A stretch of 64,000 bases of DNA from Osedax frankpressi (Eukaryota > Annelida > Polychaeta > Sabellida > Siboglinidae): contig CAXIVS010000680.1 in NCBI GenBank assembly GCA_964035775.1, forward strand, positions 62,001 to 126,000. The letters are read 5' to 3'. Below the pieces are notes generated by a model, which was not told the origin of the DNA, ran no database searches, and was given only the letters and a program-made list of their open reading frames with translations. The translations under genes were made by a program, and so were the position numbers. Positions 11,536 through 24,804 of the stretch are shown piece after piece; position 1 is the stretch's first letter, and every line of letters starts with the position of its first letter.

Positions 11536-14080
11536 TATCAGTTTAATAGTTAAGTTAAGAGATGATATCAGTTTAATAGTTAAGTTAAGAGATGATATCA
11601 GTTTAATAGTTAAGTTAAGAGATGATATCAGTTTAATAGTTAAGTTAAGAGATGATATCAGTTTAATAGTTAAGTTAAGAGACGATATCAGTTTAATAGT
11701 TAAGTTAAGAGATGATATCAGTTTAATAGTTAAGAGATGAGATGATATCAGTTTAATAGTTAAGTTAAGAGATTATATCAGTTTAATAAATAATTTAAGA
11801 GATGATATCAGTTTAATAGTTAAGTTAAGAGATGATATCAGTTTAATAGTTAAGTTAAGAGATGATATCAGTTTAATAGTTAAGTTAAGAGATGATATCA
11901 GTTTAATAGTTATGAGATGAGATGATATCAGTTTAATAGTTAAGTTAAGAGATGATATCAGTTTAATAGTTATGAGATGAGATGATATCAGTTTAATAGT
12001 TAAGTTAAGAGATGATATCAGTTTAATAGTTAAGAGATGAGATGATATCAGTTTAATAGTTAAGTTAAGAGATGATATCAGTTTAATAGTTAAGTTAAGA
12101 GATGATATCAGTTTAATAGTTAAGTTAAGAGATGATATCAGTTTAATAGTTAAGTTAAGAGATGATATCAGTTTAATAGTTAAGTTAAAAGATGATATCA
12201 GTTTAATAGTTAAGTTAAGAGATGATATCAGTTTAATAGTTAAGAGATGATATCAGTTTAATTGTTAAGTTAAGAGATGATATCAGTTTAATAGTTAAGT
12301 TAAGAGATGATATCAGTGTAATAGTTAAGTTAAGAGATGATATCAGTTTAATAGTTAAGTTAAGAGATGATATCAGTTTAATAGTTAAGTTAAGAGATGA
12401 TATCAGTTTAATAGTTAAGTTAAGAGATGATATCAGTTTAATAGTTAAGTTAAGAGATGATATCAGTTTAATAGTTAAGAGATGATATCAGTTTAATTGT
12501 TAAGTTAAGAGATGATATCAGTTTAATAGTTAAGTTAAGAGATGATATCAGTTTAATAGTTAAGTTAAGAGATGATATCAGTTTAATAGTTAAGTTAAGA
12601 GGTGATATCAGTTTAATAGTTAAGTTAAGAGATGATATCAGTTTAATTGTTAAGTTAAGAGATGATATCAGTTTAATAGTTAAGTTAAGAGATGATATCA
12701 GTTTAATAGTTAAGTTATGAGATGATATCAGTTTAATAGTCAAGTTAAGAGATGATATCAGTTTAATAGTTAAGTTAAGAGATGATATCAGTTTAATAAT
12801 TAAGTTAAGAGATGATATCAGTTTAATAGTTAAGTTAAGAGATGATATAAGTTTAATAGTTAAGTTAAGAGATGATATCAGTTTAATAGTTAAGTTAGGA
12901 GATGATATTAGTTTAATAATTAAGTTAAGAGATGATATCAGTTTAATAGTTAAGTTAAGAGATGATATCAGTTTAATAATTAAGTTAAGAGATGATATCA
13001 GTTTAATAGTTAAGTTAAGAGATGATATCAGTTTAATAGTTAAGTTAAGAGATGATATCAGTTTAATAATTAAGTTAAGAGGTGATATCAGTTTAATAGT
13101 TAAGTTAAGAGATGATATCAGTTTAATAGTTAAGAGATGATATCAGTTTAATTGTTAAGTTAAGAGATGATATCAGTTTAATAATTAAGTTAAGAGATGA
13201 TATCAGTTTAATAGTTAAGTTAAGAGATGATATCAGTTTAATAGTTAAGTTAAGAGATGATATCAGTTTAATAGTTAAGTTAAGAGGTGATATCAGTTTA
13301 ATAGTTAAGTTAAGAGATGATATCAGTTTAATAGTTAAGTTAAGAGATGATATCAGTTTAATAGTTAAGAGATGAGATGATATCAGTTTAATAGTTAAGT
13401 TAAGAGATGATATCAGTTTAATAGTTAAGTTAAGATGATATCAGTTTAATAGTTAAGTTAAGAGATGATATCAGTTTAATAGTTTAGTTAAGAGATGATA
13501 TCAGTTTAATAGTTAAGTTAAGAGATGATATCAGTTTAATAGTTAAGTTAAGAGATGATATCAGTTTAATAGTTAAGTTAAGAGATGATATCAGTTTAAT
13601 AGTTAAGTTAAGAGACGATATCAGTTTAATAGTTAAGTTAAGAGATGATATCAGTTTAATAGATAAGAGATGAGATGATATGTGTTTAATAGTTAAGTTA
13701 AGAGATGATATCAGTTTAATAGTTAAGTTAAGAGATGATATCAGTTTAATAGTTAAGTTAAGAGATGATATCAGTTTAATAGTTAAGTTAAGAGATGATA
13801 TCAGTTTAATAGTTAAGTTAAGAGATGATATCAGTTTAATAGTTAAGTTAAGAGATGATATCAGTTTAATAGTTAAGTTAAGAGATGATATCAGTTTAAT
13901 AGTTAAGTTAAGAGATGATATCAGTTTAATAGTTAAGTTAAGAGATGATATCAGTTTAATAGTTAAGTTAAGAGATGATATCAGTTTAATAGTTAAGTTA
14001 AGAGATGATATCAGTTTAATAGTTAAGTTGAGAGATGATATCAGTTTAATAGTTAAGTTAAGAGATGATATCAGTTTAAT
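11523..14080 (+). repeat. 2,558-bp tandem duplication, copy 2
   Basis: This is head-to-tail with copy 1 at offset 2,558: Y 9227 to 11785, X 10181 to 12739, M start 11122 to 13680. It is nearly identical to copy 1 by eye. The right junction is sharp: copy 1 ends in an S25 monomer, while at the same place this copy continues into a P monomer (near 14084). Y at 11785 is the last Y before 61,448. Confidence 0.88.
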
Positions 14081-16385
14081 AGTTATGAGATGAGATGATA
14101 TCAGTTTAATAGTTAAGTTAAGAGATGATATCAGTTTAATAGTTAAGTTAAGAGATGATATCAGTTTAATAGTTAAGTTAAGAGATGATATCAGTTTAAT
14201 AGTTAAGAGAAGAGATGATATCAGTTTAATAGTTAAGTTAAGAGATGATATCAGTTTAATAGTTAAGTTAAGAGATGATATTAGTTTAATAGTTAAGTTA
14301 AGAGATGATATCAGTTTAATAGTTAAGTTAAGAGATGATATCAGTTTAATAGTTAAGTTAAGAGATGATATCAGTTTAATAGTTAAGAGATGATATCAGT
14401 TTAATTGTTAAGTTAAGAGATGATATCAGTTTAATAGTTAAGTTAAGAGATGATATCAGTGTAATAGTTAAGTTAAGAGATGATATCAGTTTAATAGTTA
14501 AGTTAAGAGATGATATAAGTTTAATAGTTAAGTTAAGAGATGATATCAGTTTAATAGTTAAGTTAAGAGATGATATCAGTTTAATAGTTAAGAGATGATA
14601 TCAGTTTAATTGTTAAGTTAAGAGATGATATCAGTTTAATAGTTAATTTAAGAGATGATATCAGTTTAATAGTTAAGTTAAGAGATGATATCAGTTTAAT
14701 AGTTAAGTTAAGAGGTGTTATCAGTTTAATAGTTAAGTTAAGAGATGATATCAGTTTAATTGTTAAGTTAAGAGATGATATCAGTTTAATAGTTAAGTTA
14801 AGAGATGATATCAGTTTAATAGTTAAGTTAAGAGATGATATCAGTTTAATAGTCAAGTTAAGAGATGATATCAGTTTAATAGTTAAGTTAAGAGATGATA
14901 TCAGTTTAATAATTAAGTTAAGAGATGATATCAGTTTAATAGTTAAGTTAAGAGATGATATCAGTTTAATAGTTAAGTTAAGAGATGATATCAGTTTAAT
15001 AGTTAAGTTAGGAGATGATATTAGTTTAATAATTAAGTTAAGAGATGATATCAGTTTAATAGTTAAGTTAAGAGATGATATCAGTTTAATAATTAAGTTA
15101 AGAGATGATATCAGTTTAATAGTTAAGTTAAGAGATGATATCAGTTTAATAGTTAAGTTAAGAGATGATATCAGTTTAATAATTAAGTTAAGAGGTGATA
15201 TCAGTTTAATAGTTAAGTTAAGAGATGATATCAGTTTAATAGTTAAGAGATGATATCAGTTTAATTGTTAAGTTAAGAGATGATATCAGTTTAATAATTA
15301 AGTTAAGAGATGATATCAGTTTAATAGTTAAGTTAAGAGATGATATCAGTTTAATAGTTAAGTTAAGAGATGATATCAGTTTAATAGTTAAGTTAAGAGG
15401 TGATATCAGTTTAATAGTTAAGTTAAGAGATGATATCAGTTTAATAGTTAAGTTAAGAGATGATATCAGTTTAATAGTTAAGAGATGAGATGATATCAGT
15501 TTAATAGTTAAGTTAAGAGATGATATCAGTTTAATAGTTAAGTTAAGATGATATCAGTTTAATAGTTAAGTTAAGAGATGATATCAGTTTAATAATTAAG
15601 TTAAGAGATGATATCAGTTTAATAGTTAAGTTAAGAGATGATATCAGTTTAATAGTTAAGTTAAGAGATGATATCAGTTTAATAATTAAGTTAGGAGATG
15701 ATATTAGTTTAATAATTAAGTTAAGAGATGATATCAGTTTAATAGTTAAGTTAAGAGATGATATCAGTTTAATAATTAAGTTAAGAGATGATATCAGTTT
15801 AATAGTTAAGTTAAGAGATGATATCAGTTTAATAGTTAAGTTAAGAGATGATATCAGTTTAATAATTAAGTTAAGAGGTGATATCAGTTTAATAGTTAAG
15901 TTAAGAGATGATATCAGTTTAATAGTTAAGAGATGATATCAGTTTAATTGTTAAGTTAAGAGATGATATCAGTTTAATAATTAAGTTAAGAGATGATATC
16001 AGTTTAATAGTTAAGTTAAGAGATGATATCAGTTTAATAGTTAAGTTAAGAGATGATATCAGTTTAATAGTTAAGAGATGAGATGATATCAGTTTAATAG
16101 TTAAGTTAAGAGATGATATCAGTTTAATAGTTAAGTTAAGATGATATCAGTTTAATAGTTAAGTTAAGAGATGATATCAGTTTAATAGTTAAGTTAAGAG
16201 ATGATATCAGTTTAATAGTTAAGTTAAGAGATGATATCAGTTTAATAGTTAAGTTAAGAGACGATATCAGTTTAATAGTTAAGTTAAGAGATGATATCAG
16301 TTTAATAGATCAGAGATGAGATGATATCAGTTTAATAGTTAAGTTAAGAGATGATATCAGTTTAATAGTTAAGTTAAGAGATGAT
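13560..16385 (+). repeat. 2,826-bp tandem duplication, copy A
   Basis: This copy spans C at 13615, the M array from 13680, TTGAG, P near 14084, a GAGAAGAGATG variant near 14208, GATATTAG near 14279, S25 near 14391, GTG, a GATATAAG unit, S25 near 14590, the X cassette with a private GGTGTTATC near 14717, X at 14852, T, then the 593-bp D28-to-D28 unit (15,545-16,138) and Q near 16307. All recur 2,826 bp later. The length equals 89 x 30 + 4 x 25 + 2 x 28. Its left end overlaps the right end of the 2,558-bp pair, showing one duplication laid over another. Confidence 0.85.
15545..16137 (+). repeat. 593-bp D28-to-D28 higher-order unit (type copy)
   Basis: Twenty monomers (18 x 30 + 25 + 28 = 593) run from one D28 monomer to the next: D28, N, T, N, N, G, S25, W, N, R, D28. 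The same exact 593-bp spacing is found starting at 18371, 22915, 30307, 32473, 36327, 38228, 44230, 57795 and 58896. At 27131 the unit is 773 bp because a six-monomer T segment is doubled. In three of the copies (15.5, 18.4 and 22.9 kb), and in the second T of the 773-bp copy, T is preceded by an N-type unit, marking one sub-lineage. This is the most conserved higher-order unit in the window. Confidence 0.88.
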
Positions 16386-19300
16386 ATCAGTTTAATAGTT
16401 AAGTTAAGAGATGATATCAGTTTAATAGTTAAGTTAAGAGACGATATCAGTTTAATAGTTAAGTTAAGAGATGATATCAGTTTAATAGATAAGAGATGAG
16501 ATGATATGTGTTTAATAGTTAAGTTAAGAGATGATATCAGTTTAATAGTTAAGTTAAGAGATGATATCAGTTTAATAGTTAAGTTAAGAGATGATATCAG
16601 TTTAATAGTTAAGTTAAGAGATGATATCAGTTTAATAGTTAAGTTAAGAGATGATATCAGTTTAATAGTTAAGTTAAGAGATGATATCAGTTTAATAGTT
16701 AAGTTAAGAGATGATATCAGTTTAATAGTTAAGTTAAGAGATGATATCAGTTTAATAGTTAAGTTAAGAGATGATATCAGTTTAATAGTTAAGTTAAGAG
16801 ATGATATCAGTTTAATAGTTAAGTTAAGAGATGATATCAGTTTAATAGTTAAGTTGAGAGATGATATCAGTTTAATAGTTAAGTTAAGAGATGATATCAG
16901 TTTAATAGTTATGAGATGAGATGATATCAGTTTAATAGTTAAGTTAAGAGATGATATCAGTTTAATAGTTAAGTTAAGAGATGATATCAGTTTAATAGTT
17001 AAGTTAAGAGATGATATCAGTTTAATAGTTAAGAGAAGAGATGATATCAGTTTAATAGTTAAGTTAAGAGATGATATCAGTTTAATAGTTAAGTTAAGAG
17101 ATGATATTAGTTTAATAGTTAAGTTAAGAGATGATATCAGTTTAATAGTTAAGTTAAGAGATGATATCAGTTTAATAGTTAAGTTAAGAGATGATATCAG
17201 TTTAATAGTTAAGAGATGATATCAGTTTAATTGTTAAGTTAAGAGATGATATCAGTTTAATAGTTAAGTTAAGAGATGATATCAGTGTAATAGTTAAGTT
17301 AAGAGATGATATCAGTTTAATAGTTAAGTTAAGAGATGATATAAGTTTAATAGTTAAGTTAAGAGATGATATCAGTTTAATAGTTAAGTTAAGAGATGAT
17401 ATCAGTTTAATAGTTAAGAGATGATATCAGTTTAATTGTTAAGTTAAGAGATGATATCAGTTTAATAGTTAATTTAAGAGATGATATCAGTTTAATAGTT
17501 AAGTTAAGAGATGATATCAGTTTAATAGTTAAGTTAAGAGGTGTTATCAGTTTAATAGTTAAGTTAAGAGATGATATCAGTTTAATTGTTAAGTTAAGAG
17601 ATGATATCAGTTTAATAGTTAAGTTAAGAGATGATATCAGTTTAATAGTTAAGTTAAGAGATGATATCAGTTTAATAGTCAAGTTAAGAGATGATATCAG
17701 TTTAATAGTTAAGTTAAGAGATGATATCAGTTTAATAATTAAGTTAAGAGATGATATCAGTTTAATAGTTAAGTTAAGAGATGATATCAGTTTAATAGTT
17801 AAGTTAAGAGATGATATCAGTTTAATAGTTAAGTTAGGAGATGATATTAGTTTAATAATTAAGTTAAGAGATGATATCAGTTTAATAGTTAAGTTAAGAG
17901 ATGATATCAGTTTAATAATTAAGTTAAGAGATGATATCAGTTTAATAGTTAAGTTAAGAGATGATATCAGTTTAATAGTTAAGTTAAGAGATGATATCAG
18001 TTTAATAATTAAGTTAAGAGGTGATATCAGTTTAATAGTTAAGTTAAGAGATGATATCAGTTTAATAGTTAAGAGATGATATCAGTTTAATTGTTAAGTT
18101 AAGAGATGATATCAGTTTAATAATTAAGTTAAGAGATGATATCAGTTTAATAGTTAAGTTAAGAGATGATATCAGTTTAATAGTTAAGTTAAGAGATGAT
18201 ATCAGTTTAATAGTTAAGTTAAGAGGTGATATCAGTTTAATAGTTAAGTTAAGAGATGATATCAGTTTAATAGTTAAGTTAAGAGATGATATCAGTTTAA
18301 TAGTTAAGAGATGAGATGATATCAGTTTAATAGTTAAGTTAAGAGATGATATCAGTTTAATAGTTAAGTTAAGATGATATCAGTTTAATAGTTAAGTTAA
18401 GAGATGATATCAGTTTAATAATTAAGTTAAGAGATGATATCAGTTTAATAGTTAAGTTAAGAGATGATATCAGTTTAATAGTTAAGTTAAGAGATGATAT
18501 CAGTTTAATAATTAAGTTAGGAGATGATATTAGTTTAATAATTAAGTTAAGAGATGATATCAGTTTAATAGTTAAGTTAAGAGATGATATCAGTTTAATA
18601 ATTAAGTTAAGAGATGATATCAGTTTAATAGTTAAGTTAAGAGATGATATCAGTTTAATAGTTAAGTTAAGAGATGATATCAGTTTAATAATTAAGTTAA
18701 GAGGTGATATCAGTTTAATAGTTAAGTTAAGAGATGATATCAGTTTAATAGTTAAGAGATGATATCAGTTTAATTGTTAAGTTAAGAGATGATATCAGTT
18801 TAATAATTAAGTTAAGAGATGATATCAGTTTAATAGTTAAGTTAAGAGATGATATCAGTTTAATAGTTAAGTTAAGAGATGATATCAGTTTAATAGTTAA
18901 GAGATGAGATGATATCAGTTTAATAGTTAAGTTAAGAGATGATATCAGTTTAATAGTTAAGTTAAGATGATATCAGTTTAATAGTTAAGTTAAGAGATGA
19001 TATCAGTTTAATAGTTAAGTTAAGAGATGATATCAGTTTAATAGTTAAGTTAAGAGATGATATCAGTTTAATAGTTAAGTTAAGAGACGATATCAGTTTA
19101 ATAGTTAAGTTAAGAGATGATATCAGTTTAATAGATCAGAGATGAGATGATAGCAGTTTAATAGTTAAGTTAAGAGATGATATCAGTTTAATAGTTAAGT
19201 TAAGAGATGATATCAGTTTAATAGTTAAGTTAAGAGATGATATCAGTTTAATAGTTAAGTTAAGAGATGATATCAGTTTAATAGTTAAGTTAAGAGATGA

Positions 19301-20240
19301 TATCAGTTTAATAGTTAAGAGATGAGATGATATCAGTTTAATAGTTAAGTTAAGAGATGATATCAGTTTAATAGTTAAGTTAAGAGATGATATCAGTTTA
19401 ATAGTTAAGTTAAGAGATGATATCAGTTTAATAGTTAAGTTAAGAGAAGATATCAGTTTAATAGTTAAGAGATGATATCAGTTTAATAGTTAAGTTAAGA
19501 GATGATATCAGTTTAATAGTTAAGTTAAGAGAAGATATCAGTTTAATAGTTAAGTTAAGATATTATATCAGTTTAATAGTTAAGTTAAGAGATGATATTA
19601 GTTTAATAGTTAAGTTAAGAGATGATATCAGTTTAATAGTTAAGTTAAGAGATGATATCAGTTTAATAGTTAAGTTAAGAGATGATATCAGTTTAATAGT
19701 TAAGTTAAGAGACGATATCAGTTTAATAGTTAAGTTAAGAGATGATATCAGTTTAATAGTTAAGTTAAGAGATGATATCAGTTTAATAGTTAAGTTAAGA
19801 GACGATATCAGTTTAATAGTTAAGAGATGATATCAGTTTAATAGTTAAGTTAAGAGATGATATCAGTTTAATAGTTAAGTTAAGAGAAGATATCAGTTTA
19901 ATAGTTAAGTTAAGATATGATATCAGTTTAATAGTTAAGTTAAGAGATGATATCAGTTTAATAGTTAAGTTAAGAGACGATATCAGTTTAATAGTTAAGT
20001 TAAGAGATGATATCAGTTTAATAGTTAAGAGATGAGATGATATCAGTATAATAGTTAAGTTAAGATATGATATCAGTTTAATAGTTAAGTTAAGAGATGA
20101 TATCAGTTTAATAGTTAAGTTAAGAGATGATATCAGTTTAATAGTTAAGTTAAGAGATGATATCAGTTTAATAGTTAAGAGATGATATCAGTTTAATTGT
20201 TAAGTTAAGAGATGATATCAGTTTAATAGTTAAGTTAAGA
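15697..20240 (+). repeat. 4,544-bp tandem duplication, copy 1
   Basis: Copy 1 runs from a T monomer preceded by N (near 15,700), through copy B of the 2,826-bp pair, into a Q cassette (19,120-20,160) with GATAGCAG at 19149, AGAAG monomers, TATTAT near 19561, GATATTAG near 19598 and a private GTATA change at 20047. The length equals 142 x 30 + 8 x 25 + 3 x 28, matching eight S25 and three D28. The match breaks at a GATATAAG unit near 20243, whose counterpart in copy 2 is GTG. Confidence 0.82.
16386..19211 (+). repeat. 2,826-bp tandem duplication, copy B
   Basis: This is copy A shifted by 2,826 bp: C 13615 to 16441, M start 13680 to 16506, X 14852 to 17678, D28 15,545 to 18,371. After Q (near 19133) the next unit has a private GATAGCAG (19149) where copy A has GATATCAG. 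It ends where copy A has C at 16441 but this copy stays canonical near 19267. This whole copy is itself inside the first half of the 4,544-bp duplication. Confidence 0.85.
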
Positions 20241-23200
20241 GATGATATAAGTTTAATAGTTAAGTTAAGAGATGATATCAGTTTAATAGTTAAGTTAGGA
20301 GATGATATTAGTTTAATAATTAAGTTAAGAGATGATATCAGTTTAATAGTTAAGTTAAGAGATGATATCAGTTTAATAATTAAGTTAAGAGATGATATCA
20401 GTTTAATAGTTAAGTTAAGAGATGATATCAGTTTAATAGTTAAGTTAAGAGATGATATCAGTTTAATAATTAAGTTAAGAGGTGATATCAGTTTAATAGT
20501 TAAGTTAAGAGATGATATCAGTTTAATAGTTAAGAGATGATATCAGTTTAATTGTTAAGTTAAGAGATGATATCAGTTTAATAATTAAGTTAAGAGATGA
20601 TATCAGTTTAATAGTTAAGTTAAGAGATGATATCAGTTTAATAGTTAAGTTAAGAGATGATATCAGTTTAATAGTTAAGTTAAGAGGTGATATCAGTTTA
20701 ATAGTTAAGTTAAGAGATGATATCAGTTTAATAGTTAAGTTAAGAGATGATATCAGTTTAATAGTTAAGAGATGAGATGATATCAGTTTAATAGTTAAGT
20801 TAAGAGATGATATCAGTTTAATAGTTAAGTTAAGATGATATCAGTTTAATAGTTAAGTTAAGAGATGATATCAGTTTAATAGTTAAGTTAAGAGATGATA
20901 TCAGTTTAATAGTTAAGTTAAGAGATGATATCAGTTTAATAGTTAAGTTAAGAGATGATATCAGTTTAATAGTTAAGTTAAGAGACGATATCAGTTTAAT
21001 AGTTAAGTTAAGAGATGATATCAGTTTAATAGATAAGAGATGAGATGATATGTGTTTAATAGTTAAGTTAAGAGATGATATCAGTTTAATAGTTAAGTTA
21101 AGAGATGATATCAGTTTAATAGTTAAGTTAAGAGATGATATCAGTTTAATAGTTAAGTTAAGAGATGATATCAGTTTAATAGTTAAGTTAAGAGATGATA
21201 TCAGTTTAATAGTTAAGTTAAGAGATGATATCAGTTTAATAGTTAAGTTAAGAGATGATATCAGTTTAATAGTTAAGTTAAGAGATGATATCAGTTTAAT
21301 AGTTAAGTTAAGAGATGATATCAGTTTAATAGTTAAGTTAAGAGATGATATCAGTTTAATAGTTAAGTTAAGAGATGATATCAGTTTAATAGTTAAGTTG
21401 AGAGATGATATCAGTTTAATAGTTAAGTTAAGAGATGATATCAGTTTAATAGTTATGAGATGAGATGATATCAGTTTAATAGTTAAGTTAAGAGATGATA
21501 TCAGTTTAATAGTTAAGTTAAGAGATGATATCAGTTTAATAGTTAAGTTAAGAGATGATATCAGTTTAATAGTTAAGAGAAGAGATGATATCAGTTTAAT
21601 AGTTAAGTTAAGAGATGATATCAGTTTAATAGTTAAGTTAAGAGATGATATTAGTTTAATAGTTAAGTTAAGAGATGATATCAGTTTAATAGTTAAGTTA
21701 AGAGATGATATCAGTTTAATAGTTAAGTTAAGAGATGATATCAGTTTAATAGTTAAGAGATGATATCAGTTTAATTGTTAAGTTAAGAGATGATATCAGT
21801 TTAATAGTTAAGTTAAGAGATGATATCAGTGTAATAGTTAAGTTAAGAGATGATATCAGTTTAATAGTTAAGTTAAGAGATGATATAAGTTTAATAGTTA
21901 AGTTAAGAGATGATATCAGTTTAATAGTTAAGTTAAGAGATGATATCAGTTTAATAGTTAAGAGATGATATCAGTTTAATTGTTAAGTTAAGAGATGATA
22001 TCAGTTTAATAGTTAATTTAAGAGATGATATCAGTTTAATAGTTAAGTTAAGAGATGATATCAGTTTAATAGTTAAGTTAAGAGGTGTTATCAGTTTAAT
22101 AGTTAAGTTAAGAGATGATATCAGTTTAATTGTTAAGTTAAGAGATGATATCAGTTTAATAGTTAAGTTAAGAGATGATATCAGTTTAATAGTTAAGTTA
22201 AGAGATGATATCAGTTTAATAGTCAAGTTAAGAGATGATATCAGTTTAATAGTTAAGTTAAGAGATGATATCAGTTTAATAATTAAGTTAAGAGATGATA
22301 TCAGTTTAATAGTTAAGTTAAGAGATGATATCAGTTTAATAGTTAAGTTAAGAGATGATATCAGTTTAATAGTTAAGTTAGGAGATGATATTAGTTTAAT
22401 AATTAAGTTAAGAGATGATATCAGTTTAATAGTTAAGTTAAGAGATGATATCAGTTTAATAATTAAGTTAAGAGATGATATCAGTTTAATAGTTAAGTTA
22501 AGAGATGATATCAGTTTAATAGTTAAGTTAAGAGATGATATCAGTTTAATAATTAAGTTAAGAGGTGATATCAGTTTAATAGTTAAGTTAAGAGATGATA
22601 TCAGTTTAATAGTTAAGAGATGATATCAGTTTAATTGTTAAGTTAAGAGATGATATCAGTTTAATAATTAAGTTAAGAGATGATATCAGTTTAATAGTTA
22701 AGTTAAGAGATGATATCAGTTTAATAGTTAAGTTAAGAGATGATATCAGTTTAATAGTTAAGTTAAGAGGTGATATCAGTTTAATAGTTAAGTTAAGAGA
22801 TGATATCAGTTTAATAGTTAAGTTAAGAGATGATATCAGTTTAATAGTTAAGAGATGAGATGATATCAGTTTAATAGTTAAGTTAAGAGATGATATCAGT
22901 TTAATAGTTAAGTTAAGATGATATCAGTTTAATAGTTAAGTTAAGAGATGATATCAGTTTAATAATTAAGTTAAGAGATGATATCAGTTTAATAGTTAAG
23001 TTAAGAGATGATATCAGTTTAATAGTTAAGTTAAGAGATGATATCAGTTTAATAATTAAGTTAGGAGATGATATTAGTTTAATAATTAAGTTAAGAGATG
23101 ATATCAGTTTAATAGTTAAGTTAAGAGATGATATCAGTTTAATAATTAAGTTAAGAGATGATATCAGTTTAATAGTTAAGTTAAGAGATGATATCAGTTT

Positions 23201-24784
23201 AATAGTTAAGTTAAGAGATGATATCAGTTTAATAATTAAGTTAAGAGGTGATATCAGTTTAATAGTTAAGTTAAGAGATGATATCAGTTTAATAGTTAAG
23301 AGATGATATCAGTTTAATTGTTAAGTTAAGAGATGATATCAGTTTAATAATTAAGTTAAGAGATGATATCAGTTTAATAGTTAAGTTAAGAGATGATATC
23401 AGTTTAATAGTTAAGTTAAGAGATGATATCAGTTTAATAGTTAAGAGATGAGATGATATCAGTTTAATAGTTAAGTTAAGAGATGATATCAGTTTAATAG
23501 TTAAGTTAAGATGATATCAGTTTAATAGTTAAGTTAAGAGATGATATCAGTTTAATAGTTAAGTTAAGAGATGATATCAGTTTAATAGTTAAGTTAAGAG
23601 ATGATATCAGTTTAATAGTTAAGTTAAGAGACGATATCAGTTTAATAGTTAAGTTAAGAGATGATATCAGTTTAATAGATCAGAGATGAGATGATAGCAG
23701 TTTAATAGTTAAGTTAAGAGATGATATCAGTTTAATAGTTAAGTTAAGAGATGATATCAGTTTAATAGTTAAGTTAAGAGATGATATCAGTTTAATAGTT
23801 AAGTTAAGAGATGATATCAGTTTAATAGTTAAGTTAAGAGATGATATCAGTTTAATAGTTAAGAGATGAGATGATATCAGTTTAATAGTTAAGTTAAGAG
23901 ATGATATCAGTTTAATAGTTAAGTTAAGAGATGATATCAGTTTAATAGTTAAGTTAAGAGATGATATCAGTTTAATAGTTAAGTTAAGAGAAGATATCAG
24001 TTTAATAGTTAAGAGATGATATCAGTTTAATAGTTAAGTTAAGAGATGATATCAGTTTAATAGTTAAGTTAAGAGAAGATATCAGTTTAATAGTTAAGTT
24101 AAGATATTATATCAGTTTAATAGTTAAGTTAAGAGATGATATTAGTTTAATAGTTAAGTTAAGAGATGATATCAGTTTAATAGTTAAGTTAAGAGATGAT
24201 ATCAGTTTAATAGTTAAGTTAAGAGATGATATCAGTTTAATAGTTAAGTTAAGAGACGATATCAGTTTAATAGTTAAGTTAAGAGATGATATCAGTTTAA
24301 TAGTTAAGTTAAGAGATGATATCAGTTTAATAGTTAAGTTAAGAGACGATATCAGTTTAATAGTTAAGAGATGATATCAGTTTAATAGTTAAGTTAAGAG
24401 ATGATATCAGTTTAATAGTTAAGTTAAGAGAAGATATCAGTTTAATAGTTAAGTTAAGATATGATATCAGTTTAATAGTTAAGTTAAGAGATGATATCAG
24501 TTTAATAGTTAAGTTAAGAGACGATATCAGTTTAATAGTTAAGTTAAGAGATGATATCAGTTTAATAGTTAAGAGATGAGATGATATCAGTATAATAGTT
24601 AAGTTAAGATATGATATCAGTTTAATAGTTAAGTTAAGAGATGATATCAGTTTAATAGTTAAGTTAAGAGATGATATCAGTTTAATAGTTAAGTTAAGAG
24701 ATGATATCAGTTTAATAGTTAAGAGATGATATCAGTTTAATTGTTAAGTTAAGAGATGATATCAGTTTAATAGTTAAGTTAAGA
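20241..24784 (+). repeat. 4,544-bp tandem duplication, copy 2
   Basis: Landmarks recur at offset 4,544: M start 16506 to 21050, X 17678 to 22222, D28 18,371 to 22,915 and 18,964 to 23,508, GATAGCAG 19149 to 23693, GTATA 20047 to 24591. Sharing rare single-base variants such as GATAGCAG and GTATA makes common descent by duplication the best reading. It is the third copy of the 2.8-kb M/X/D28 arrangement, after copies A and B. Confidence 0.85.
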
Positions 24785-24804
24785 GATGATATCAGTGTAA
24801 TAGT

